Positions 20,620 through 30,237 of a stretch of 64,000 nucleotides of DNA are shown piece after piece. The DNA is from Paraglaciecola psychrophila 170 (lineage in GTDB: Bacteria > Pseudomonadota > Gammaproteobacteria > Enterobacterales > Alteromonadaceae). The notes under the pieces are model-generated. The model had not been told where the DNA came from. It searched no databases and was given only the letters and a program-made list of their open reading frames with translations. The position numbers and the translations under genes are program-made. Within the stretch, counting starts at the first letter, position 1. Each line of letters begins with the position of its first letter. The stretch is taken from positions 434,001 to 498,000 of the forward strand of contig NC_020514.1 of NCBI RefSeq assembly GCF_000347635.1. The letters are read 5' to 3'.

Positions 20620-21231
20620 ATGTTAAGAACAATGTTTATCGCGATTTTTGTCAGCTTTTTTGTTAGCACCTCCACTTCTATCTTTGCAAAAGATAAAGAT
20701 GATGGCTCAAATATTCAACCTGACAACTATTACCCTCGTGTGAAAATGGTCACCAGTATGGGGGATATCATCGTTGAATTAGACCGCTCCAGAGCACCTA
20801 TTACCGTTAATAACTTCTTGCGTTATGTAGATAAACGCAGTTACGAAGACACTATTTTTCATCGTATTGTGCCTGACTTTGTTGTGCAAGGTGGCGGCTA
20901 CGACACCCAATTTATTGAAAAACCAGCATTCGGAAAAATATTTAACGAGTCTGGCAATGGCTTAAAAAATGTAATGTACAACATCACCATGGCTAGACAG
21001 AAAGACCCACACTCTGCCACTCGCCAATTTTTCTTTAATATGAGTAATAACGACAGCTTGGACCCCGGTAGAGATTGGGGTTACACCGCATTTGGTTCAG
21101 TTGTTGAAGGTTATGAAGTGTTGGATAAAATGGTCGCAGTGAAAACAGATTTCGACCCTAAATATGGCTGGTCAGACGTGCCGGTAGAGCAGGTTATTCT
21201 GATAAAAGTGATGGTATTACCGCCCGTGTAG
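20620..21231 (+). CDS. Periplasmic cyclophilin-type peptidyl-prolyl isomerase
   Basis: A 203-residue protein with a signal peptide (MLRTMFIAIFVSFFVSTSTSIFA) and a cyclophilin domain that isomerises X-Pro bonds in exported proteins. Catalytic segments FHRIVPDFVVQGG, the RQKDPHSATRQFFFNM stretch and FGSVVEGYEVLDKM are visible. The usual Trp of the cyclosporin site is not in its normal place, as in many bacterial PpiA/PpiB proteins. It lies 17 bases after rlmG on the same strand. Confidence 0.9.
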   Translation: MLRTMFIAIFVSFFVSTSTSIFAKDKDDGSNIQPDNYYPRVKMVTSMGDIIVELDRSRAPITVNNFLRYVDKRSYEDTIFHRIVPDFVVQGGGYDTQFIEKPAFGKIFNESGNGLKNVMYNITMARQKDPHSATRQFFFNMSNNDSLDPGRDWGYTAFGSVVEGYEVLDKMVAVKTDFDPKYGWSDVPVEQVILIKVMVLPPV

Positions 21232-21491
21232 GAAAAGTGCCTTTTACAACTTTTTTGCGACATTCATACTAAACTTAATTAGATTAATAATTGTTAAACT
21301 AATATTAAAGCTAGCACCACTTCTAAAGATAGGTTTGATACTAGCAATTTAGTGTTTGAATAAACATCACGAGGAATAGAGTGGGATATTACGCTCTACT
21401 GGTATTGGTCGCTTTTTTGGTTATGTTATAGCGCTTTGTAAAACAGAGTTGATACGGGATAAAGAAAAAAAGAAAATGTTAAGGATTATTT

Positions 21492-21734
21492 ATGACAGGC
21501 GCTCAAATACATATTTGGTGCCATTTGAAAGACTGATCCTGAGTAGTAGAGCCTGTTCCAGGGTTTTTGGCTGGTGGAGCGTAATCAGGACAACAAGATG
21601 AATGTGATTATTCTTCGAGTTTACCTGCAAAATCTTATATTGATGATTGGTGTAGTTATTCAACCAATGAGGTCACCATCAATTGGAATACCCCTTTAAT
21701 TTATGTATTAGCGGGCTTGCATGCAATGCAGTAA
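21492..21734 (+). pseudogene. C-terminal fossil of a GH9-type endoglucanase
   Basis: The gap after the cyclophilin gene holds a single frame of 81 codons that reads like the end of a glycoside hydrolase family 9 cellulase. The recognisable pieces are VVEPVPGFLAGGA, SGQQDECDYSSSLPAKSY and IDDWCSYSTNEVTINWN, followed by TPLIYVLAGLHAM and a normal stop. Three in-frame stops interrupt it: TGA twice near the start, in HLKD*S*VVEP, and TAA between GGA and SGQQ. The catalytic Asp/Glu region survives at the end as YSTNEVTINW. No upstream catalytic domain is visible, so this is a deletion remnant. The match is from memory of the family pattern, not from a search. Confidence 0.72.
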
Positions 21735-21795
21735 ATATAAATTAGCACACCTTCATTGCGATTTGGTAACCTCAATTTAAATGAAGTTATAACGT

Positions 21796-22440
21796 TCAAC
21801 CATCTTTTTCTTGGCGATATTTCAATACTTGATGTTGTTCTAACAGTCGGTCAATTTGTTGATGTTGCTGTTGCGTAACTATCGCAGGTCTAGCATAAAG
21901 GCAGTTTTTGCGGTCATTTATCCAACCATGCTCCCAAAAGTGTGTGTGTTGGATAAACTCCGCAGCAAAATCGACGACACCCATATCGAAACATCCCACT
22001 AGACAAGTATCTATGTAGGTTTGATAAATAGGGTATTGGCTGTTGGCTGGTATTTTATTCAGGTTGGCACATATATATATTTTACAGGTGTCTGGGTTAG
22101 CTCGAATATTGGCAAGTTCAGTCTGTGCTAGCTCAGACTCTTGGGCGGCCACTATGCTGTCAGGGTCGACTTCAATAAATTGATAGTCTTGCTCACGGTC
22201 GCGAAGTTCAGGTGATATCTGTTCTATGCGTAATAATACTGCGTTCAATCTGGCCGTTTCAACTTGCGACACGCCTAAAGCTGTCTGCAAGTGTGCCATA
22301 CCTCTTGCTAACCACTCTCGCTGCCATCCATTTACAGTAATTGGCATGTTGGGGCAAAAAATATTTGAATGACGTGAGCGACTATCATGGCTCAGTAAAC
22401 TGCCATAACCCACAAGATAATGTTTTTGGTTAGTTGCCAT
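21796..22440 (-). CDS. Gamma-glutamylcyclotransferase-fold protein
   Basis: A 214-residue cytoplasmic protein with the GGCT-fold entry motif YLVGYGSLLS, followed by a long middle part rich in acidic residues (IEVDPDSIVAAQESELA). The GGCT superfamily includes gamma-glutamylcyclotransferases and other gamma-glutamyl-amine processing enzymes, but the exact reaction cannot be assigned. The C-terminus is a Gln/His-rich helix (QQQHQQIDRLLEQHQ). Its start overlaps the end of the upstream membrane-protein gene by 11 bases, so the two are probably co-translated. Confidence 0.65.
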   Translation of the reverse strand: MATNQKHYLVGYGSLLSHDSRSRHSNIFCPNMPITVNGWQREWLARGMAHLQTALGVSQVETARLNAVLLRIEQISPELRDREQDYQFIEVDPDSIVAAQESELAQTELANIRANPDTCKIYICANLNKIPANSQYPIYQTYIDTCLVGCFDMGVVDFAAEFIQHTHFWEHGWINDRKNCLYARPAIVTQQQHQQIDRLLEQHQVLKYRQEKDG

Positions 22441-22870
22441 AAAGTTGTCCCATCACTAAAAAAATTAAAACTACATATGGATAGGCTACCGTAGGTTTAA
22501 GTGATTGTTTGATGTACTCGCTAATCAAATAAATGGCACGTGGCCTAGACTGGTTCCATGCAAGGTTAAATTGCATACCCATATGTAATAAGTGTTCTGG
22601 AAGGTGGTGTGGATTGTCTTGAATAGCCTGCTCAACGACTTCAAGGCGTTGACCTATCCTATTTTGAAAGGTTTTCCAAATAGCGTCTTGTAGCCACAAT
22701 ATTGCAATAACTAACAACGACCATAAACCTGCATCTAAAGCAAAAACTAAAATACAGCAGATTAAGATACTAAAAAGTTTGATGGCTAAAGAACATTTTT
22801 CATAACTATCGAATTGATTTTGTAAGGTGATCCACTCACTTTGGAGTCTGGGCAGTTGTTCATCAGACAT
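22430..22870 (-). CDS. Small membrane protein of unknown function
   Basis: A 146-residue protein with two close hydrophobic helices in the first half (LAIKLFSILICCILVFALDA and WSLLVIAILWLQDAIW) and one at the C-terminus (YPYVVLIFLVMGQLYG). The middle is an amphipathic, Glu/Gln-rich stretch (RIGQRLEVVEQAIQD). I do not recognise the family. The 11-base overlap with the following GGCT-fold gene suggests the two products act together. Confidence 0.7.
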   Translation of the reverse strand: MSDEQLPRLQSEWITLQNQFDSYEKCSLAIKLFSILICCILVFALDAGLWSLLVIAILWLQDAIWKTFQNRIGQRLEVVEQAIQDNPHHLPEHLLHMGMQFNLAWNQSRPRAIYLISEYIKQSLKPTVAYPYVVLIFLVMGQLYGN

Positions 22871-23022
22871 AGATTATTCATTGGCCTTTTATTAATAACT
22901 TTCGACCATTTAGTAGAAAGTGTTGAGACTATTATGCGGCATAAGCTAATAACTTACTGACTTGACGCCCTACCCACAAGTGATACAGGGTATTGAGCGA
23001 AAATGTTCAATTTAAGCATAAA

Positions 23023-23997
23023 CTAGGCCCGACTATTTTCAAAAGCGATGACCTTGTCAATCTCAGAGTAATTTAATGCAAGCATTAAAAGCCTATCAAT
23101 TCCAAGCGCTACACCTGCACATGCTGGAAGGCCATAGTCTATTGCGGCTATAAAGTTATGATCGATGGGCATGATTTCCAGCCCTATATGTTGACGTTTA
23201 ACATTATCTTGTTCAAAACGTCTCAGTTGCTCTGGCCCGTCGGTCAGTTCATGAAAACCATTGGCTAATTCTATGCCTTGAAAATACAACTCAAAGCGTT
23301 CGGCTACTAAAGAATTAGTGGGACTTAATCTTGCTAAAGCAGCTTGGCTAGCCGGGAAGTCCATCACAAAGCAGGGGCGGTCTTGCCCAATGTGTGGCTC
23401 TACGTGTTGGCTAAATAGCAGCATGAGTAATGTGTCTTTGTCGTTTTCATTGGCTGCCAGTTCAGCATAACCATATTGGCTAGCCAAGGTTTTAATATCA
23501 GTCAGAGTCGCAGTTAATGGGCAGTAACCTAGATATTGTTTAAATACATCTTGGTAGGTGACGCGTTCTGCAGAGTCACAGCCTACAACCATCTGAATTA
23601 GTTCATCAATTTCGGTCATTAACTGCAAGTGATCAAAACCCGGTCTATACCATTCAAGCATGGTAAATTCAGGATTGTGAAAACGTCCAGCTTCTTCATT
23701 TCTAAAAGATTTACAAATTTGATAAATCGCGCCGCTACCTGCGCAAAGTAATCTTTTCATGGCAAATTCTGGTGATGTCTGCAGATACAAGGTGCTCGCT
23801 TGTGGCGAAAAGGGATGAGTAAATTGGGTACAGAAAGAATGCAAATGTTCATCTGTAACGGTAGCGTGACTTAATGCGGGAGTGTCTACTTCAAGCACAT
23901 CACGGACTGCAAAAAATTGTCTGATTTCTTGCAGTACTAAAGCGCGTTGTCTTAATGCTTTAATCGAAGCACTGGGCCGCCAGTTGTTTGTTTGCAT
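23023..23997 (-). CDS. epmA: EF-P--(R)-beta-lysine ligase
   Basis: A 324-residue class-II lysyl-tRNA-synthetase paralogue lacking the anticodon domain. It activates (R)-beta-lysine and attaches it to Lys34 of EF-P. Motif 2 [20 protein letters not shown] and motif 3 [12 protein letters not shown] are visible. The length fits EpmA and not LysRS. It lies directly downstream of efp on the same strand, behind the efp terminator. Its partner epmB is divergent on the other side of efp. Confidence 0.95.
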   Translation of the reverse strand: MQTNNWRPSASIKALRQRALVLQEIRQFFAVRDVLEVDTPALSHATVTDEHLHSFCTQFTHPFSPQASTLYLQTSPEFAMKRLLCAGSGAIYQICKSFRNEEAGRFHNPEFTMLEWYRPGFDHLQLMTEIDELIQMVVGCDSAERVTYQDVFKQYLGYCPLTATLTDIKTLASQYGYAELAANENDKDTLLMLLFSQHVEPHIGQDRPCFVMDFPASQAALARLSPTNSLVAERFELYFQGIELANGFHELTDGPEQLRRFEQDNVKRQHIGLEIMPIDHNFIAAIDYGLPACAGVALGIDRLLMLALNYSEIDKVIAFENSRA

Positions 23998-24018
23998 TGT
24001 TATCCATTTTATAAATAA

Positions 24019-24047
24019 TAAAAAAGCCCACTGACGTGGGCTTTTTG
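24019..24047 (-). terminator. Rho-independent terminator after efp
   Basis: A perfect stem AAAAAGCCCAC/GTGGGCTTTTT around a 4-base loop TGAC lies 17 bases after the efp stop codon. It should keep the abundant efp transcript separate from epmA. Confidence 0.88.
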
Positions 24048-24063
24048 AATTTTCAAGGGTTAA

Positions 24064-24633
24064 CTATTTTTGTGCTCTAGACACATATTCGCCGTTACGT
24101 GTATCCACTCTAACAACTTCCCCGGTTTGTACAAATAAAGGCACTCTTACAACGGCACCAGAAGATAAAGTGGCTGGTTTGCCACCGGTACCTGCAGTAT
24201 CGCCTTTAAGACCAGGGTCGGTTTCAGTAATTTCTAGTTCCACAAAGTTAGCAGGCTGCACCACAATTGGGGCCCCGTTCCACAGCGTAATAGTGCATGT
24301 ATCGTTTTCTACTAACCACTTAACATTTTCACCTACGGCTTTTTCATCTGCGGCAATTTGTTCAAATGTTTCATTATTCATAAAGTGCCAAAACTCACCA
24401 TCTGTGTATAAATAGGCAAGTTCAGTATCTATCACATCGGCACCTTCTACCGAATCACCTGATTTAAAGGTTTTCTCAATTACTTTACCTGAGATAAGCT
24501 TACGAATTTTAACCCGACTAAAGGCTTGACCCTTTCCCGGTTTAACAAATTCATTCTCAAGAATGTTGCAAGGTTCGCCGTCGAGCATTATCTTTAGGCC
24601 CGATTTAAACTCATTTGTGCTGAAATTCGCCAT
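24064..24633 (-). CDS. efp: Translation elongation factor P
   Basis: EF-P relieves ribosome stalling at polyproline. The 189-residue protein starts at the ATG at 24633 ([12 protein letters not shown]). The loop that enters the peptidyl-transferase centre has its modification site at Lys34 (KPGKGQAF), as expected for the beta-lysine type. The frame stays open upstream to another ATG, but that would overlap epmB and is not family sequence. The genes for both modifying enzymes flank it. The epmB start is about 35 bases away on the other strand, so the two promoters must overlap the opposing 5' ends. Confidence 0.97.
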   Translation of the reverse strand: MANFSTNEFKSGLKIMLDGEPCNILENEFVKPGKGQAFSRVKIRKLISGKVIEKTFKSGDSVEGADVIDTELAYLYTDGEFWHFMNNETFEQIAADEKAVGENVKWLVENDTCTITLWNGAPIVVQPANFVELEITETDPGLKGDTAGTGGKPATLSSGAVVRVPLFVQTGEVVRVDTRNGEYVSRAQK

Positions 24634-24667
24634 GTGTCCCCGTAATATAACTATGCTGAGTCTGTAA

Positions 24668-25693
24668 TTGTTACAAATAATACCTAAAAAACTGATGACT
24701 GTGGAGAGTAACTGGCAAAAAGAACTGGCGATGTCTTTTTCTGACCCTGTTTCGTTACTCAAATATCTAGAATTGCCCCTAGAAAACTTCACAGATGACA
24801 TCAAAGCGCGGCAGCTTTTCCCTATGCGTGTACCCCGCCCTTTTGCGGCCAAAATGAAAAAAGGCGATCCCCTTGACCCATTGTTTATGCAGGTGTTCAC
24901 GAGTCGTAAAGAATTTGACTTAGCATCAGATTTTTCCACTGATCCGCTGCAAGAGCAAAATAATAAGCAGTCTGGTATTTTGCACAAGTATCAAAATCGT
25001 CTGTTATTGCTGGTAAGGGGCGGCTGTGCTGTAAATTGCCGTTATTGTTTTAGACGGCACTTTCCCTACAGTGACAACCATTTAAATAAACAACAGTGGC
25101 AACAAGCGTTAGAGTATATTGCAGCTAATCCACAACTCGACGAAGTCATTTACTCAGGCGGCGACCCGTTGATGGCCAAGGATGACTTTTTGGCGTGGTT
25201 AACAACTCAGATTGAGGCCATATCACATATTAAACGATTACGTATTCATACTCGTTTACCTGTGGTTATCCCTTCTAGAATAACCACAGAGTTAATTACA
25301 TGGTTCTCCCAGTCTCGATTAAAACCGGTGATGGTATTGCACGTTAATCATGCTAATGAAATTGATAATGCGCTGGCAGTATCAATGCAAAAATTAAGAC
25401 AAGCTGGGGTAACATTACTAAATCAGGCGGTGTTGTTAAAAGGTATAAACGATACTGCAGACCAACAAATAGCGTTAAATGAAGGATTGTTCAATATTGG
25501 CGTGATGCCTTATTATTTACATGTTTTAGATAAGGTACAAGGGGCTGAACACTTTGATTTACCTGATAGTAAGGCAAAAGAACTGATGCGGGAATTGATA
25601 AGGCGTCAGCCAGGTTACCTGGTACCTAAGCTCGTTAGAGAAATAGGTGGCCAGCCCGGCAAAACACCACTTGATTTACAGCTTCATCCCTAG
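24668..25693 (+). CDS. epmB: EF-P (R)-beta-lysine 2,3-aminomutase-type enzyme
   Basis: A 341-residue radical-SAM, PLP-dependent aminomutase that makes (R)-beta-lysine for EF-P. The 4Fe-4S site is Cys120, Cys124 and Cys127 (CAVNCRYC). The PLP-binding and substrate regions [10 protein letters not shown] and [12 protein letters not shown] are present. I chose the TTG at 24668 because its N-terminus ([14 protein letters not shown]) aligns in spacing with other EpmB proteins, and a stop codon lies immediately upstream. The first ATG is at 24695 and is the alternative start. It is divergent from efp. Confidence 0.92.
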   Translation: MLQIIPKKLMTVESNWQKELAMSFSDPVSLLKYLELPLENFTDDIKARQLFPMRVPRPFAAKMKKGDPLDPLFMQVFTSRKEFDLASDFSTDPLQEQNNKQSGILHKYQNRLLLLVRGGCAVNCRYCFRRHFPYSDNHLNKQQWQQALEYIAANPQLDEVIYSGGDPLMAKDDFLAWLTTQIEAISHIKRLRIHTRLPVVIPSRITTELITWFSQSRLKPVMVLHVNHANEIDNALAVSMQKLRQAGVTLLNQAVLLKGINDTADQQIALNEGLFNIGVMPYYLHVLDKVQGAEHFDLPDSKAKELMRELIRRQPGYLVPKLVREIGGQPGKTPLDLQLHP

Positions 25694-25711
25694 GGCGTCC
25701 CCCACTTATTC

Positions 25712-25897
25712 TCAAACAAAAATGTCGATATTAGACCCAATTGCTGAGTTAGCAGACGAAGTTTGAGGTGCTACAGCTGCCTCTAATAGTTCTAATGTCG
25801 CTTGACCCTCTATTTTTTGCTGTGATTTAGCGAGTTGTAGAGACTTTATTTCAAGCGTCGAACTAACTGACGAGGAACTTGCTCCTGAAATATCCAT
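25712..25897 (-). CDS. YjfB-like putative motility protein
   Basis: A 61-residue acidic, Ser/Ala-rich protein starting MDISGASSSS. It contains the middle segment LEIKSLQLAKSQQKIEG and ends in GSNIDIFV, resembling the small YjfB family annotated as putatively motility-related. The start at 25897 has a strong ribosome site (AAGGAG, about 7 bases upstream). An upstream ATG at 25930 has none. No flagellar genes are nearby, so the role is uncertain. Confidence 0.75.
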   Translation of the reverse strand: MDISGASSSSVSSTLEIKSLQLAKSQQKIEGQATLELLEAAVAPQTSSANSAIGSNIDIFV

Positions 25898-25989
25898 ACA
25901 GTGCTCCTTATTACTTGTAGCAAGGTACAAAAACGGGCAATATCGCCCGCATCAAAATTATATCGACAACCTTGAGTAAAACTTTAACT

Positions 25990-26298
25990 ATGCAGACAAT
26001 TATTCAAACTCTCAGTGAGAACGTTCAAGTTATTTATCGAAAATCTATCGATGCCGACCAAGTTATTAGCCGCTTACAACATGATGGTAAGGGCAAGTTT
26101 AGTGCGGTTTTTGCTGACGATGCTGGTTTTACTACCAGTAGTCGATTATTTAAACCCTACGTAGAAGAACTCGCGAATGAAGTGCTGGCTTTGGAGCAAA
26201 CAACCCAAGAATCGTTAAAAAAACAGCTGCCTAGTTTGGTAATAAAAATAGAGTTAATGCTGAAAACGTTAAATAAATTTCAAAAATCTGCTCGTTAA
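25990..26298 (+). CDS. Small protein of unknown function
   Basis: A soluble protein of about 102 residues with no signal and no cysteine. It combines a charged N-terminal half (SIDADQVISRLQHDGKGKF) with a C-terminal helical segment rich in Glu, Leu and Lys (LANEVLALEQTTQ, IKIELMLKTLNKFQKSAR). I do not recognise it. The ATG at 25990 and a TTG at 25972 are both possible starts, and neither has a clear ribosome site. It is convergent with the long hypothetical gene at 26324. Confidence 0.6.
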   Translation: MQTIIQTLSENVQVIYRKSIDADQVISRLQHDGKGKFSAVFADDAGFTTSSRLFKPYVEELANEVLALEQTTQESLKKQLPSLVIKIELMLKTLNKFQKSAR

Positions 26299-26323
26299 TT
26301 TTACATTTTGTGGACTCTTAGCG

Positions 26324-27604
26324 CTACCGATGTATGGGTAATACAGCAATTCTTTGTTTGATACTTTGAACCATTTCGAGGTATTCAGGGCTGTCAACTT
26401 TAGTGAATATTCGAGTGAAATCCGTTTTACTTAAGCCTTCAGGTAACCCGGTAATGTTAGGGAAAAAGGCATTTTCGTCGCTGATGCCAGCTAATATATT
26501 CTGCACGGAGCTTGCACCTGAAGGATTGGTAGCAGCAATAGCGAACTCCACACCGGCAAAATCAGCGGCCAAATCTACAAAGCTATAGCCACTGCCATCA
26601 TCGCTTCTGTCCATTAATTCTTTGAATTCGCCGATGGCTATACTTAAACCCTGCTCCGATAAGATTTTGATAGCTGCGGAGAAAATAAAATGCTGATTGA
26701 GGTCGGCTCTAGATTTTAAAGTAGGCCTGACCCTCGGTAATGCTACCTTGCCCTTTTGGGGTTGTACGTCACCTATCAAATTGGCAAACCTATGATGTCC
26801 TGCATATATCGCGAGGGCCAAAATCGCTGCTTCGTTTTCTTTTGGGGCCGTATCGTAATTGGAGCGATTTTTTGCCCAACTAAAAACAGGCCCAATATAC
26901 TTAGCCAAGGATTGTGGGCTTGGCTTGTCGCCTACATCTAATAAAGAAAGTTGTTTCAAATAATACGCCGTTCTAAGTCGCATCTCCTCATCACTGCTTC
27001 CACCTACACCTTGTTTTACATCATTCAGTTCTCTGAGAAATTGATCCAGTGGTAATACAGAAAGTTGTATCTGTTGTTCCGTCATAGCTACCGATTCAAC
27101 CTGCTTCACAAATTGACTGGCGATATTACTGTTGGTATACCAGTTAGCTAAATAGACGAGGCTGTCTAAAGCTAAACTACCGGGCACGTTAATAGGTCCA
27201 AATTTCACATGACTGACATTAATGCCAGGACCAGGTAGCAATAAAATATCAATATTCAGATATTCACCAACAGGATTTTTAGGCAACTGGTAGCTAGCTA
27301 AAATAATGGTTGAATTTGAGTTAATAAACACTCGGCCATTAATTTTTCCATGAGCGCGCTGCGCAAAACCCACTAAACTGTTTAGTTGATCTTGGCTAAC
27401 ATTGATATTTTGTTTGTTGTTTCTATTTTTGACACTGTCACTAAGTTGCTGCATCAGTTTTTTTACTGATTCAGCTTGGTTGACCTGCTCTCCACTATTC
27501 GCCTCTATCAGTGGTTGATCCTCGATTGCAGTGACAAAAAGACCCACAACAGTAATGATTATCAGCAGTATTACAAAGCTAATAGTTTTAATCAGTTTAG
27601 ACAA
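26324..27604 (-). CDS. Membrane-anchored protein of unknown function next to parE
   Basis: A 426-residue protein with one N-terminal membrane helix (about residues 5-25) and a long predicted periplasmic part. The later region (AAIKILSEQGLSIAIGEFKELMDRSD, SFVDLAADFAGVEFA) looks like a compact helical domain. It also contains an Asn/Ser-rich linker and FGPINVPGSLALDSLVY. I cannot name the family. It follows parE on the same strand with about 55 bases between them, and may be co-transcribed. Confidence 0.75.
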   Translation of the reverse strand: MSKLIKTISFVILLIIITVVGLFVTAIEDQPLIEANSGEQVNQAESVKKLMQQLSDSVKNRNNKQNINVSQDQLNSLVGFAQRAHGKINGRVFINSNSTIILASYQLPKNPVGEYLNIDILLLPGPGINVSHVKFGPINVPGSLALDSLVYLANWYTNSNIASQFVKQVESVAMTEQQIQLSVLPLDQFLRELNDVKQGVGGSSDEEMRLRTAYYLKQLSLLDVGDKPSPQSLAKYIGPVFSWAKNRSNYDTAPKENEAAILALAIYAGHHRFANLIGDVQPQKGKVALPRVRPTLKSRADLNQHFIFSAAIKILSEQGLSIAIGEFKELMDRSDDGSGYSFVDLAADFAGVEFAIAATNPSGASSVQNILAGISDENAFFPNITGLPEGLSKTDFTRIFTKVDSPEYLEMVQSIKQRIAVLPIHR

Positions 27605-27659
27605 GATAGGTTCCCTTTAGGCTTGATAATTGAGGTGTACAGTTACCAAAAATGAATAA

Positions 27660-29549
27660 TTAAACAATTGCCATATCTCCTTTTGACTCAAGCCACTCTT
27701 TTCTGTCTGGAGCACGTTTTTTAGAAAGCAACATATCCATCATTTCCAACATCTGGTCAGCATCGTCTACCATTAACTGAACTAACCTGCGGGTGTTGGG
27801 ATCCATGGTGGTTTCGCGTAATTGCAAAGGATTCATTTCACCCAATCCTTTGAAACGTTGCACATTCACTTTGCCACGTTTCTTCTCTGCGACGATCCGG
27901 TCTAGAATACCTTCTTTTTCACCTTCGTCTAAGGCGTAGTACACCTCTTTACCTATATCTATTCTAAACAGCGGGGGCATTGCCACATAAACATGGCCTG
28001 TATTCACTAGGGTTCTAAAATGTTTGACGAATAGTGCGCATAGTAAGGTAGCGATATGGAGACCATCGGAGTCAGCATCGGCCAATATACAAATTTTGTC
28101 GTAACGTAAGCCACTTAAATCTTCTGAATCCGGATCAATTCCTAAAGCTACAGAGATATCGTGAATTTCTTGTGAAGCGAGTACTTGAGAAGAGTCGACT
28201 TCCCAACTGTTTAGGATCTTTCCTCGAAGTGGCATAATAGCCTGAAATTCTCGGTCTCGAGCTTGTTTTGCAGAGCCTCCAGCAGAATCCCCTTCGACTA
28301 AAAATAATTCTGAACGACTGGTATCTTGAGTTGAACAATCGGTGAGTTTACCGGGTAAAGCAGGACCCTGCGTGACCTTTTTACGGGCCACTTTTTTACT
28401 TTGACGCAAACGGGTTTGAGCATTGTTAATACACATGTCGGCCAATAACTCAGCAACATCCGTATGTTGGTTAAGCCATAAGCTGAAAGCATCTTTAACC
28501 ACACCCGATACAAACGCTGCTGCTTGACGTGAAGACAAGCGTTCTTTTATTTGACCTGCAAACTGTGGATCTTGCATCTTGGTAGATAAAACATAACTAC
28601 AGCGATCCCAAATGTCTTCTGGTGTGAGCTTGACTCCCCGTGGCAATAAGTTTCTAAATTCACAAAACTCACGCATCGACTCTAACAAGCCCTGGCGTAA
28701 ACCATTAACGTGTGTACCGCCTTGCGCCGTCGGAATCAGGTTTACGTAACTTTCAGTGATCATTTCACCACCTTCAGGCAGCCACATAACCGCCCAATCT
28801 GCCGCTTCGGTGTTACCTGAAATGGCACCGATAAAGGGGCTATCTCCTGGTAATGTCACATACTCTTTTACTGATTGATATAGATAGTCACGTAAGCCAT
28901 CTTCGAAATACCATTCGGTACTTTCATTGTTAACTTTATCATCAAATCGAATACGTAAGCCCGGACATAACACGGCTTTAGCACGCAACACATGCAAAAG
29001 TTTAGTGACAGAAAATTTGCTTGAATCAAAGTATTTAGGGTCAGGCCAAAAGTGGACTTTGGTGCCGGTGTTGCGTTTACCACAGGTATCAACAATTACT
29101 AACTCTTGCACTTTGTCACCGTTTTCAAAGGCAATTTGATGCACGTTGCCATCACGACGAATATTCACTTCCACTCTTTTGGATAAAGCGTTGACCACAG
29201 AAATGCCGACGCCATGCAAACCACCAGAAAATTGATAGCTTTTATTAGAAAATTTACCACCCGCGTGTAATTTAGTCATGATCAACTCAACCCCGGAAAT
29301 ACCTTCTTCAGGGTGAATATCTACAGGCATACCACGGCCGTCATCTGTGACTTCAATGGATTGGTCTGCGTGTAATACCACTCGTATCGAGGTAGCAAAT
29401 CCACCTAAGGCTTCATCTACACTGTTATCAATGACTTCTTGGCTTAAATGGTTGGGGCGCGTGGTATCGGTGTACATACCGGGGCGGCGTTTAACAGGGT
29501 CTAGGCCGTTTAATACTTCAATAGCTTCTGCGTTATATTCGTTTGACAT
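27660..29549 (-). CDS. parE: DNA topoisomerase IV subunit B
   Basis: A 629-residue GyrB-type ATPase subunit of topoisomerase IV, which decatenates daughter chromosomes. It has the ATP-binding GHKL motifs (EVIDNSVDEAL, VTDDGRGMPVDIH, GGLHGVGISVVNALS) and the TOPRIM motifs (LFLVEGDSAGGSAKQ, DADSDGLHIATLL). The C-terminal QRFKGLGEMNPLQL region is also present. It matches ParE in length, being too short for GyrB of Proteobacteria. The downstream gene order yqiA-cpdA-yqiB-nudF supports this. Confidence 0.97.
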   Translation of the reverse strand: MSNEYNAEAIEVLNGLDPVKRRPGMYTDTTRPNHLSQEVIDNSVDEALGGFATSIRVVLHADQSIEVTDDGRGMPVDIHPEEGISGVELIMTKLHAGGKFSNKSYQFSGGLHGVGISVVNALSKRVEVNIRRDGNVHQIAFENGDKVQELVIVDTCGKRNTGTKVHFWPDPKYFDSSKFSVTKLLHVLRAKAVLCPGLRIRFDDKVNNESTEWYFEDGLRDYLYQSVKEYVTLPGDSPFIGAISGNTEAADWAVMWLPEGGEMITESYVNLIPTAQGGTHVNGLRQGLLESMREFCEFRNLLPRGVKLTPEDIWDRCSYVLSTKMQDPQFAGQIKERLSSRQAAAFVSGVVKDAFSLWLNQHTDVAELLADMCINNAQTRLRQSKKVARKKVTQGPALPGKLTDCSTQDTSRSELFLVEGDSAGGSAKQARDREFQAIMPLRGKILNSWEVDSSQVLASQEIHDISVALGIDPDSEDLSGLRYDKICILADADSDGLHIATLLCALFVKHFRTLVNTGHVYVAMPPLFRIDIGKEVYYALDEGEKEGILDRIVAEKKRGKVNVQRFKGLGEMNPLQLRETTMDPNTRRLVQLMVDDADQMLEMMDMLLSKKRAPDRKEWLESKGDMAIV

Positions 29550-29656
29550 AGTTCTTACTCAGAGCTCTTATTATTCGAATGGTGGTTGTGCGGAAATCCC
29601 TACAACCTAGTATAGGTATTATGTGCCATCAATTAGCATGTTATACCAAGCTTCAA

Positions 29657-30235
29657 TTAGTCTTGCAGTAGAAACCTAAAAATATCTGGTAAGAATCGTT
29701 GGAAATCTAGAAAACTATGATTTCCACCTTGTTCTATGCTCAATTTATAATTTTGGTATTTAGTTTCTGCCTGACGATAGTCCAAGGTTTCGTCAGCCGT
29801 TTGCAATAGTATCCAATAATCAGATGTCGGCTTCAACGATGGTGTATCCAACTGACGAAGTTCCTCAATATGTTTATTTTCCAATAAAAAAGGTTGTTGG
29901 GTATTTGGATTAATATGTTCACCTAAAAAGTCGACTAATAATTCAAAAGGTCGCACCGCGGGATTTATTAAGACTGCTTTGCCTGAATATTTTTCCACCA
30001 TAAATGTGGAGAAAAACCCACCTAGTGAGCTACCAATAAAACGTAGCTTTTTGCCTTTATGCTCGGCGATTAGTTGTTCGATAATAGCCTGAGCATCATT
30101 AGGATAATTGGCAAGTTGTGGAATTTCTATGGGTAAATCAGGATAGTTTGCCTTTACATACTCAAGCGTTTGACGTGCTTTTTGAGACTGCGGGGAACTA
30201 AGAAACCCATGAAGATAAATAACAACATATGACAA
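29657..30235 (-). CDS. yqiA: YqiA-family alpha/beta-hydrolase esterase
   Basis: A 192-residue small alpha/beta-hydrolase. Visible features are the oxyanion segment YLHGFLSSPQS, the nucleophile elbow IGSSLGGFFS and the catalytic-His region EQGGNHSFLDF. E. coli YqiA is an esterase on short acyl chains, and its physiological substrate is unclear. It starts 2 bases after the end of cpdA and precedes parE, the conserved arrangement in gammaproteobacteria. Confidence 0.9.
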   Translation of the reverse strand: MSYVVIYLHGFLSSPQSQKARQTLEYVKANYPDLPIEIPQLANYPNDAQAIIEQLIAEHKGKKLRFIGSSLGGFFSTFMVEKYSGKAVLINPAVRPFELLVDFLGEHINPNTQQPFLLENKHIEELRQLDTPSLKPTSDYWILLQTADETLDYRQAETKYQNYKLSIEQGGNHSFLDFQRFLPDIFRFLLQD

Positions 30236-30237
30236 GG

